Positions 1 through 4,492 of a stretch of 12,988 nucleotides of DNA are shown here, piece by piece (position 1 is the first letter of the stretch; every line of letters starts with the position of its first letter). The notes under the pieces are model-generated. The model was not told the origin of the DNA, did not search any database, and saw only the letters and a list, made by a program, of their open reading frames with translations. The position numbers and the translations under genes are program-made. The DNA comes from Coprococcus sp. (GTDB lineage Bacteria; Bacillota; Clostridia; Lachnospirales; Lachnospiraceae), in the NCBI GenBank assembly GCA_016296785.1, contig JAEDHX010000061.1:1-12988 (forward strand), written 5' to 3'.

Positions 1-1
1 T

Positions 2-32
2 ACTCGCCACGGGACCTGTCCCCATGGCGAGT
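2..32. repeat. Palindromic interspersed repeat, copy 1
   Basis: The outer arms ACTCGCCA (2-9) and TGGCGAGT (25-32) are perfect inverted complements. They enclose the core GGGACCTGTCCC (11-22), itself GGGAC/GTCCC around CT. The same core and arms recur several times at 1594-1751, on the other side of the first gene. I infer a small non-coding repeat family of REP or MITE type that folds into a hairpin; its mobilising enzyme is not in the window. Confidence 0.85.
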
Positions 33-99
33 GTGATTTTGTTCCGCAAATAAAGAGAATTAGTGTGCTGACATTGAGATAGAAACAGAGAGGATAAAA

Positions 100-1587
100 A
101 TGGGAAATTTAATTAGTTTAAATACAGAAACAAGAAAAAACGTCAGAGAACCGGATGGAATACATCTGTTTAAGGGGCTGGCGTGGATGGCAGCGGGAAT
201 CGTAGGGGTTTCTTTTATAGCCACTTCCACTTTTGTGTTATTTAAAACGATATTTGTTGTTTTGGGAATTGTTTTTTTATGCATCGGAGGCAAATGGATT
301 GGAAAGTATGTATCTGCGTACAAGGCATTTAGACAGTTTGTGCCAACCTGGGATTTGGAACGGGGGATGTATGACATGTTTGCACAAGAGCTTAATGCAT
401 GGCAGCAGGATAACATTGTTCCCACATGTTGCGATGGGGATATCTTATACTTCCTAAAACTACAAAAGGAACGCTTAAGGAAAAAGGGACTTAAGATGAC
501 GAATCGGGTACTGCCTGTAAAGGGGTCGGATTATAGAACGTCAACCCTTTCGAGGAAATCCCCATGGTATACTACAGATATGGTATATGCATATATCAAC
601 AGAACGCTTCGATTTGATAATATGAATGGAACTGTTTATGAAAGGGAAGTAGAGCAGATAATGTATGAAATTATTGTTCATACACCTAATGATGCGCAGC
701 TAGCCAATATTACGACAACATGTCCCAATTGTGGTGCAGTAAGCCCTGTAGCGGCTCTGGAGGCAGGGTGTAAATACTGTGGTACAAGGTTCCAGATTAC
801 AGATCTGTTTCCGAGAGTGGTTAATCTGTTTTTCTTAAAAACCAAGTCTACTGCTACAACATCGGGTATAGCGTTGAGAACAATACTTTTTTCTATGTTG
901 GCGGTATTTTTTGTAATGTTTTTGTTTATGCTCATAGGAGGAGTCGGTTTTTTACCTGCAAGTCTTGCAACCTGTTTTTTCGCCGCCGGATTTTGTGGTG
1001 GACTCATTGGGCTGATTTTGGCGAGTCTGCGAATGCTTGTTTCCATATTTGACAGGGATGGTATGAAACATGTTTCTCTGTATAAATGGAGTAGCTCAAA
1101 GAAAAAAATAATAAATATTATGAAAAAATATGATTCCGGTTTTGCCTTTGATAAATTTGAAGGTCAGATTGTGGCATTGGTCAGAATGGCAGTGTTTGCA
1201 GAGCATCCGGAGACTCTTGCCTGCTATCGGGGAGGACAGAGGGATGCGAGATTTTCGGATATTTTGGAAATGACATATACGAATGCCACATGCTTAAGGA
1301 AAGTGTGGATGGAGGGAAATATCCTGCATATGTCTTTACGGACATGGTGGGTTAATTATAGTGAAATACATGGAAAAGTTCATAAAACCGGGGATTGTAT
1401 TGATGTGGAAATAAGCAGAAATGTGGCTTATATGGAATCTCCCGGGTTTTCTATTACATCAGTTGCATGTCCAAACTGTGGTGGCAGCTTTGATGCTGTC
1501 AGACAAAAGATTTGTCCATATTGTGGTGGAATTTATCATATGGAAAATGAGGGATGGGTGATTGATAGGATGCGGCTGATATCATAA
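100..1587 (+). CDS. Membrane protein with two Tim44-like modules and two zinc ribbons, function unknown
   Basis: This 495-residue protein has a repeated plan. Two membrane segments (about 26-47 and 50-66) are followed by a soluble region and a zinc ribbon with C208, C211, C224 and C227. A second membrane pair (about 260-281 and 287-309), a second soluble region and a second ribbon (C457, C460, C472, C475) follow near the C-terminus. The second soluble region (about 345-456), with its FDKFEGQIVALV-type segment, resembles the Tim44-like domain of uncharacterised Firmicutes membrane proteins; the first (about 70-207) is more diverged. The role is unknown; ligand sensing or protein handling at the membrane is conceivable but not shown. 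The ATG at 100 follows AGAGAGGA (87-94). The gene stands alone with palindromic repeats close on both sides and is not part of the sporulation operon that follows. The reading frame is secure; the Tim44 assignment is moderate. Confidence 0.82.
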   Translation: MGNLISLNTETRKNVREPDGIHLFKGLAWMAAGIVGVSFIATSTFVLFKTIFVVLGIVFLCIGGKWIGKYVSAYKAFRQFVPTWDLERGMYDMFAQELNAWQQDNIVPTCCDGDILYFLKLQKERLRKKGLKMTNRVLPVKGSDYRTSTLSRKSPWYTTDMVYAYINRTLRFDNMNGTVYEREVEQIMYEIIVHTPNDAQLANITTTCPNCGAVSPVAALEAGCKYCGTRFQITDLFPRVVNLFFLKTKSTATTSGIALRTILFSMLAVFFVMFLFMLIGGVGFLPASLATCFFAAGFCGGLIGLILASLRMLVSIFDRDGMKHVSLYKWSSSKKKIINIMKKYDSGFAFDKFEGQIVALVRMAVFAEHPETLACYRGGQRDARFSDILEMTYTNATCLRKVWMEGNILHMSLRTWWVNYSEIHGKVHKTGDCIDVEISRNVAYMESPGFSITSVACPNCGGSFDAVRQKICPYCGGIYHMENEGWVIDRMRLIS

Positions 1588-1593
1588 TTATTC

Positions 1594-1616
1594 ACTCGCC
1601 AAGGGGACAGTCGTCT
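1594..1616. repeat. Degenerate copy of the palindromic repeat
   Basis: ACTCGCCA (1594-1601) is followed by AGGGGACAG, which matches the left arm and core of the inverted form of the element. The right half is replaced by TCGTCT, so it is a decayed or truncated copy. It starts 6 bases after the stop codon of the first gene. Confidence 0.65.
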
Positions 1617-1617
1617 C

Positions 1618-1644
1618 TCGCCACGGGGACAGGTCCCGTGGCGA
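1618..1644. repeat. Palindromic interspersed repeat, inverted copy
   Basis: TCGCCACG (1618-1625) pairs with CGTGGCGA (1637-1644). The core reads GGGGACAGGTCCC, the reverse complement of the core at 11-23, so this copy lies opposite to copies 1, 3 and 4. The arms pair nearly end to end, with one extra G. It may also act as a terminator-like hairpin behind the first gene, but no T-run follows. Confidence 0.85.
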
Positions 1645-1689
1645 AAAATAATAAAACTTATATCAAGAAGTTTATGTATTGTATTTTTA

Positions 1690-1712
1690 GCCACGGGACC
1701 TGTCCCCATGGC
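1690..1712. repeat. Palindromic interspersed repeat, direct copy 3
   Basis: GCCACGGGACCTGTCCCC (1690-1707) followed by ATGGC repeats the first copy (7-28) with slightly shorter arms and in the same orientation. A 45-nt AT-rich spacer separates it from the inverted copy at 1618-1644. Confidence 0.85.
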
Positions 1713-1715
1713 AAA

Positions 1716-1751
1716 CCGGGACCTGTCCCCGTGGCGAACCGCATGGCGAGT
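1716..1751. repeat. Truncated copy 4 of the repeat plus an orphan right arm
   Basis: CCGGGACCTGTCCCC (1716-1730) and GTGGCGA (1730-1736) form a copy without its left arm. CATGGCGAGT (1742-1751) then repeats a right arm alone. The arrangement suggests nested insertion or recombination among copies. It ends 23 bases before the -35-like box of the spoVT promoter. Confidence 0.75.
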
Positions 1752-1774
1752 TACTGCTAAAGAGAATATTCAAC

Positions 1775-1803
1775 GAATATTATTTATTATTTTCCACATA
1801 CTA
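1775..1803 (+). promoter_or_regulatory. Sigma-G/F-type promoter for spoVT
   Basis: GAATA (1775-1779), a 17-nt spacer and CATACTA (1797-1803) fit the forespore consensus known from Bacillus (GMATR, 17-18 nt, CATWHTA). Transcription would start near 1810, about 65 nt before the spoVT ATG. B. subtilis spoVT is sigma-G dependent, which agrees. The site is read by eye in AT-rich DNA. Confidence 0.6.
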
Positions 1804-1874
1804 ACTTCATATCCAAGGATTTGAAAAATTCAAATCGAAATCATATAGAAGGTAACGGAGGAAATATAGGGAAG

Positions 1875-2420
1875 ATGAAAGCGACAGGAATAGTAAGGCG
1901 TATTGATGATTTGGGACGTATTGTGGTTCCTAAAGAAATTCGTAGAGTGATGCGTATAAGAGAGGGTGACCCGCTGGAGATATTTACAGGTAAGGATGGC
2001 GAGATAGTTCTTAAGAAATATTCGCCTATGGGAGAGCTTTCTCTATTTGCACAGCAATATGTAGATGCTATATCACAAAGCCTTAATCTGCCGGTGGCGG
2101 TAGCTGACAGGGATTCGATAATAGCTGTTGCAGGAATGCCTAAGAAAGAATTGGTAGGTAAGTCTATTCATAAAGAATTGGAAGATGTAATAAATGATCG
2201 TCAGGCAATAGTTGCAAAAAAAGGAGATACCAAATATATAAATATTACTGTTGATGATACTGAATATGAAGGAGAGGTTGTTCAGACGATAATATCAGAG
2301 GGAGATGCAATTGGAGCAGTTATTGTGCTTAACAAGGATATGAAAAAGAATATGGGTGAAGTTGAGCAAAAAGTGGCTGTTATTGCTGCAAATTTCCTTG
2401 GTAAACAAATGGAGGGATAG
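1875..2420 (+). CDS. spoVT: Stage V sporulation protein T, AbrB-type transcription regulator
   Basis: SpoVT is a forespore DNA-binding protein that adjusts late, sigma-G-dependent gene expression and affects germination. The first 50 or so residues are a swapped-hairpin AbrB domain with the family signature GIVRRIDDLGRIVVPKEIRR. The remainder is a GAF-like domain, giving 181 residues against 178 in B. subtilis. The ATG at 1875 is chosen because the family begins MKATGIVRRIDDLG. An upstream TTG at 1821 in the same frame would add 18 residues that are not family-like and would swallow the ribosome site. GGAGGA (1857-1862) lies 12 nt ahead, a longish gap; AGGG (1868-1871) is closer. A sigma-G-like promoter precedes it and a terminator follows 72 nt after the stop. 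The spoVB (yabM) and yabN/mazG genes that lie between spoVT and yabO in Bacillus are absent here. Confidence 0.95.
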   Translation: MKATGIVRRIDDLGRIVVPKEIRRVMRIREGDPLEIFTGKDGEIVLKKYSPMGELSLFAQQYVDAISQSLNLPVAVADRDSIIAVAGMPKKELVGKSIHKELEDVINDRQAIVAKKGDTKYINITVDDTEYEGEVVQTIISEGDAIGAVIVLNKDMKKNMGEVEQKVAVIAANFLGKQMEG

Positions 2421-2492
2421 CATATACATTCAGTATTATATGGTATGTATATAGAGAAATGAGCAATATATGATTAATCCTTAAAAAACATA

Positions 2493-2543
2493 GGAAAAAC
2501 AAGGGTTTTAGGCGCATTTTAAGCGAAAAATCCTTGTTTTTCC
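2493..2543 (+). terminator. Terminator of spoVT, flush with the HU promoter
   Basis: GGAAAAACAAGG (2493-2504) and CCTTGTTTTTCC (2532-2543) are perfect complements. The pairing continues inward through a G-T wobble and TTTT/AAAA, and an inner CGC/GCG is possible. The 3' arm contains TTGTTTTT, which can serve as the U-tract of a shorter hairpin. In the minus direction TTTTTT also follows closely, so it could stop transcription both ways. The next base, 2544, is the first base of the HU -35 box. Confidence 0.75.
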
Positions 2544-2572
2544 TTGACAAATAAAGGTATTTTCGGTATAAC
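2544..2572 (+). promoter_or_regulatory. Strong sigma-A promoter for HU
   Basis: TTGACA (2544-2549), a 17-nt spacer and TATAAC (2567-2572) match the vegetative consensus at 11 of 12 positions. The start would be near 2579-2581, giving a leader of about 80 nt. Confidence 0.88.
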
Positions 2573-2578
2573 TATATA

Positions 2579-2658
2579 CGTTGAGGCGTATATGCGCCGG
2601 GAGTTATCCGGTTTAGCTCACCAGGATAATAAATGTTTAATATAGGAGGAAGATTTCC
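2579..2658 (+). promoter_or_regulatory. Structured 5' leader of HU
   Basis: The leader can form GGCG/CGCC (2585-2588 with 2595-2598) and a longer stem of TTATCC plus GGT (2604-2612) against ACC and GGATAA (2620-2629), with one bulged A and a 7-nt loop. CCGG/CCGG (2597-2600 with 2608-2611) is an alternative pairing. The ribosome site AGGAGGA (2644-2650) lies outside the stems. It could stabilise the mRNA or mediate control; it matches no riboswitch I know. Confidence 0.45.
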
Positions 2659-2931
2659 ATGAATAAGACAGAATTAGTTGCAGCTATCGCTGAGAAGACT
2701 GAATTATCAAAGAAGGACGCTGAGAAGGCATTAAAGGCTTTCACAGATGTTGTAGCAGAAGAATTAAAGAAGGGTGAGAAGATCCAGTTAGTTGGTTTCG
2801 GTACATTTGAGGTTGCTGAGAGACCAGCTAGAGAGGGTAGAAATCCTAAGACAGGCGAAGTTATGACAATCGCTGCTTCAAAGTCACCTAAGTTCAAGGC
2901 TGGTAAGGCTTTAAAGGCTTCAATGAACTAA
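2659..2931 (+). CDS. hup: HU family DNA-binding protein
   Basis: HU is a small basic dimer that bends and compacts DNA in the nucleoid. The 90 residues are full length for the family. The start MNKTELVAAIAEKTELSKKD and the centre VGFGTFEVAERPAREGRNPKTG, which includes the DNA-binding beta-arm, are diagnostic. A strong sigma-A promoter, a consensus ribosome site 8 nt before the ATG and a terminator directly behind mark it as a single highly expressed unit. Codon use is unlike the neighbours: every lysine I read is AAG and every leucine TTA, whereas spoVT and yabQ use many AAA codons. This is typical of translational selection, not of transfer. In Bacillus a different gene, yabN, precedes yabO; HU next to the S4-domain gene is the clostridial arrangement. 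Confidence 0.97.
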   Translation: MNKTELVAAIAEKTELSKKDAEKALKAFTDVVAEELKKGEKIQLVGFGTFEVAERPAREGRNPKTGEVMTIAASKSPKFKAGKALKASMN

Positions 2932-2950
2932 TTAATATAATTGGTACTTA

Positions 2951-2985
2951 AAAGGGATGTCGTAGGTATTACGACATCCTTTTTT
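2951..2985 (+). terminator. Intrinsic terminator of HU
   Basis: GGATGTCGT (2955-2963) pairs with ACGACATCC (2971-2979) over a 7-nt loop and is followed by six T (2980-2985), with A residues in front that can pair with them. It lies between HU and rqcP, so rqcP needs read-through or a promoter I did not find. Confidence 0.92.
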
Positions 2986-3015
2986 ACTTCAATACAAACA
3001 GGAGAGAAGGATAAT

Positions 3016-3255
3016 ATGCGATTAGATAAATATCTAAAGGTTTCAAGACTTATAAAGCGCCGAACCATTGCAAATGAAGCCTGCGATGCAGGCCGTGTTA
3101 TGGTAAATGGTAAGGTTGCTAAGGCTTCTACAGATGTTAAGGTGGCAGATGTTATAGAAATAGCATTTGGAAACAAGAATGTTAAGGTAGAGGTTACGAT
3201 GATTGCTGATTCTACAAAAAAGGAAGATGCAAAAGAAATGTTTAAATATCTGTAG
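3016..3255 (+). CDS. rqcP: RqcP, S4-domain RNA-binding protein of ribosome quality control
   Basis: The 79-residue protein is almost entirely an S4 RNA-binding domain, beginning MRLDKYLKVSRLIKRRTIAN and including AGRVMVNGKVAKAS. It belongs to the YabO/RqcP family, related to Hsp15. In B. subtilis RqcP binds 50S subunits carrying stalled peptidyl-tRNA and works with RqcH in adding C-terminal alanine tails. The ATG at 3016 is preceded by GGAGAGAAGG (3001-3010). An in-frame TTG at 2941 would add 25 residues, but that stretch is the HU terminator hairpin, so it is rejected. The gene sits alone between two hairpins. The family is clear; the cellular role is taken from B. subtilis. Confidence 0.93.
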   Translation: MRLDKYLKVSRLIKRRTIANEACDAGRVMVNGKVAKASTDVKVADVIEIAFGNKNVKVEVTMIADSTKKEDAKEMFKYL

Positions 3256-3287
3256 AATATGCCGGATGAATTCCGGCATATTTAATT
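3256..3287 (+). terminator. Hairpin after rqcP, probable terminator
   Basis: AATATGCCGG (3256-3265) and CCGGCATATT (3273-3282) are perfect 10-bp complements around a 7-nt loop, beginning right after the rqcP stop. Only a weak T-rich tail follows (TAATT), so termination may be partial. Its 3' arm contains the -35-like box described next. Confidence 0.65.
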
Positions 3288-3304
3288 CTATGCCTTCATA
3301 TACT
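3275..3304 (+). promoter_or_regulatory. Sigma-E-type promoter for yabP-yabQ
   Basis: GGCATATT (3275-3282), a 14-nt spacer and CATATACT (3297-3304) match the Bacillus sigma-E consensus (GKCATATT, 13-15 nt, CATACANT) with one mismatch in the -10. The start would fall near 3311, about 45 nt before yabP. B. subtilis yabP and yabQ are sigma-E genes, in agreement. Confidence 0.65.
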
Positions 3305-3356
3305 TTGATAAGTGACTTAATAACGCTTCTTAAGGCGTATAAAGGAGTTTTTCATA

Positions 3357-3632
3357 TTGAATGAAGGGAATAAGGCTAAGAGTCATATGTTGTCTCTAGA
3401 TGAAAGAAAGAAGCTTACAATGACAGGGATATCTAAGGTAATATCTATAGAGCCGGAGCTTGTCCTTGTTGTATCTGATTTGGGGAAGATAAAAATAACA
3501 GGAAAAGAAATGCAGGCGACAAAGCTTGATATGGATAAAGGGAATATTGATATAGCCGGCAATATATCCGGAATTATATATATGAGTGATAAACAGAATG
3601 CACAGTTTTCATTAAAGCGGATGTTCAAATAA
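3357..3632 (+). CDS. yabP: Sporulation protein YabP
   Basis: YabP is a small conserved protein needed for normal spore formation; it is made in the mother cell and its chemistry is unknown. The 91 residues align with B. subtilis YabP (100 residues): a variable head, then a beta-rich core beginning around KLTMTGISKVIS, continuing through LGKIKITGKEMQATKLD and NIDIAGNISGIIY, and ending in LKRMFK, like the GKLFK ending of the Bacillus protein. The start is a TTG at 3357, chosen because AAAGGAG (3341-3347) lies 9 nt in front. The first in-frame ATG, at 3387, has no good site and would remove 10 residues. A sigma-E-like promoter precedes it. The stop overlaps the yabQ start by one base (TAATG), which suggests translational coupling. 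Confidence 0.92.
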   Translation: MNEGNKAKSHMLSLDERKKLTMTGISKVISIEPELVLVVSDLGKIKITGKEMQATKLDMDKGNIDIAGNISGIIYMSDKQNAQFSLKRMFK

Positions 3633-4012
3633 TGACTGAAATGATTAGGCAACAGCTTCTTACATATGGCATTAGTATTATGTGCGGATATGCAGTTGGT
3701 ATTGTGTTAGGGATTGTAAAATGTATAAGAGTAGTTTTTGGTAAGAAAAATGTGATGATTGCTATAGGTGATATTTTGTACTATATTATGTTAAGTTGTA
3801 TAGTTATTATTGTAAACTACATTTATAGCGAGGGAGAAATAAGATTATACGTTTTTTTAGGAATTTTTTCTGGAATTTTACTCTATTTTGGCACAATACA
3901 TTGGATATTAGCAAAGATTTATAACTATATATTGTGTTTACTTAAAAATGCATTGAATAATGTGATATTAGCAACCAAAAAGCTTGTTGACATAATTTGC
4001 CGCAAAGGGTAA
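3632..4012 (+). CDS. yabQ: Sporulation membrane protein YabQ
   Basis: YabQ is a mother-cell membrane protein required for spore cortex formation in B. subtilis. This 126-residue copy has the expected layout: hydrophobic segments at about 8-28, 40-64 and 70-95, short loops, and a basic C-terminal tail ending in CRKG. It has no enzyme motif. The initiating ATG shares its A with the yabP stop codon, and there is no strong ribosome site of its own, so translation probably continues from yabP. The divIC reading frame opens within 4 to 37 nt of the stop, depending on which divIC start is used. Sequence in this family is poorly conserved; position after yabP and the membrane topology carry much of the assignment. 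Confidence 0.88.
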   Translation: MTEMIRQQLLTYGISIMCGYAVGIVLGIVKCIRVVFGKKNVMIAIGDILYYIMLSCIVIIVNYIYSEGEIRLYVFLGIFSGILLYFGTIHWILAKIYNYILCLLKNALNNVILATKKLVDIICRKG

Positions 4013-4049
4013 AATTATGTCAATATGTTTTTTAATGGGGAATATTTCG

Positions 4050-4355
4050 ATGAATAATAGGAAAAACAGAAAAACGAAATCGAAAAAAATTAATACAAAT
4101 TTTGTTATATTCTGTGCTTTGATATTTTTAGCAGGAATAATCTTCTATAAGTCAGCGGGGTATAGAGAGCAGAAGGAAGCACTTGCAGTAGAAACTTCTG
4201 AATTAGAAGAACAGCTAAAGGAAGCCAAAGAGCAATATAAGAAGCTAGAGGATTATGAAGCCTATATGAAGACCAAGAGCTATGTTGAGGATGTAGCAAG
4301 AAATCAATTGGGATTAGTATATCCTGACGAAATTGTAATAAGACCTGAGGAATAA
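4050..4355 (+). CDS. divIC: Septum formation initiator DivIC/FtsB family protein
   Basis: DivIC is a bitopic divisome protein that partners FtsL and DivIB at the septum. From the ATG at 4050 it has 101 residues: a basic cytoplasmic head (MNNRKNRKTKSKK), one membrane segment (about 17-34), an external coiled coil rich in E, K and L (about 36-70) and the family's conserved end, ARNQLGLVYPDEIV. An in-frame ATG at 4017 would add 11 residues (MSICFLMGNIS). It has an AAAGGG site 7 nt upstream and sits 4 nt after the yabQ stop, so it remains possible. I prefer 4050 because family members start with a short basic head and GGGG (4037-4040) is 9 nt ahead. It closes the yabP operon and is followed by a clear terminator. 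Expression during growth would need a promoter besides the sigma-E one. Confidence 0.9.
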   Translation: MNNRKNRKTKSKKINTNFVIFCALIFLAGIIFYKSAGYREQKEALAVETSELEEQLKEAKEQYKKLEDYEAYMKTKSYVEDVARNQLGLVYPDEIVIRPEE

Positions 4356-4403
4356 CAGTCTTTATATGGATTTATGTAAGATAAATATAATATATGTCAT
4401 AAG

Positions 4404-4438
4404 ATAGCGAATGCAAACTCCAGCATTCGCTATTTTTT
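4404..4438 (+). terminator. Intrinsic terminator after divIC
   Basis: ATAGCGAATGC (4404-4414) pairs perfectly with GCATTCGCTAT (4423-4433) over an 8-nt loop. Six T (4433-4438) follow, then G and more T. Confidence 0.93.
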
Positions 4439-4459
4439 GTTTTTGGATAAGAATATAAT
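4405..4459 (+). promoter_or_regulatory. spoIIE promoter region, possible Spo0A boxes
   Basis: TATAAT at 4454-4459 is a perfect -10, but no TTGACA-like box lies 16-18 nt upstream. TAGCGAA (4405-4411) and its inverted copy TTCGCTA (4426-4432) each differ at one base from the Spo0A box TGNCGAA, and the second lies in the -35 zone. B. subtilis spoIIE is a Spo0A-activated sigma-A promoter with abnormal spacing. Both boxes are also terminator stem arms, so the match could be chance. Confidence 0.4.
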
Positions 4460-4492
4460 GCACACACTATACAAATAGGTGGAGGCAGCATT

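Noticed and set aside
60..425. Minus-strand open frame of 121 codons
   Set aside because: It overlaps the N-terminal membrane region of the plus-strand zinc-ribbon gene, has no family-like sequence or ribosome site, and reads as an antisense shadow.
678..1046. Minus-strand open frame of 122 codons
   Set aside because: It is antisense to the first zinc ribbon and second membrane pair of the real gene; composition is that of a shadow and there is no plausible start context.
1594..1751. CRISPR array
   Set aside because: The copies are palindromes of mixed orientation and completeness with irregular spacers, and there are no cas genes.
2..1751. Composite transposon carrying the first gene
   Set aside because: There is no transposase, no target duplication I can see, and the flanking elements are short palindromes; repeat-mediated gain or loss is the most that can be proposed.
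1821..1874. N-terminal extension of SpoVT from a TTG
   Set aside because: The family starts at MKATGIVRR, and the extension contains the GGAGGA ribosome site.
2941..3015. N-terminal extension of RqcP from a TTG
   Set aside because: It would translate the HU terminator hairpin and T-run; the S4 family starts at MRLDKYLK with a good ribosome site in front.
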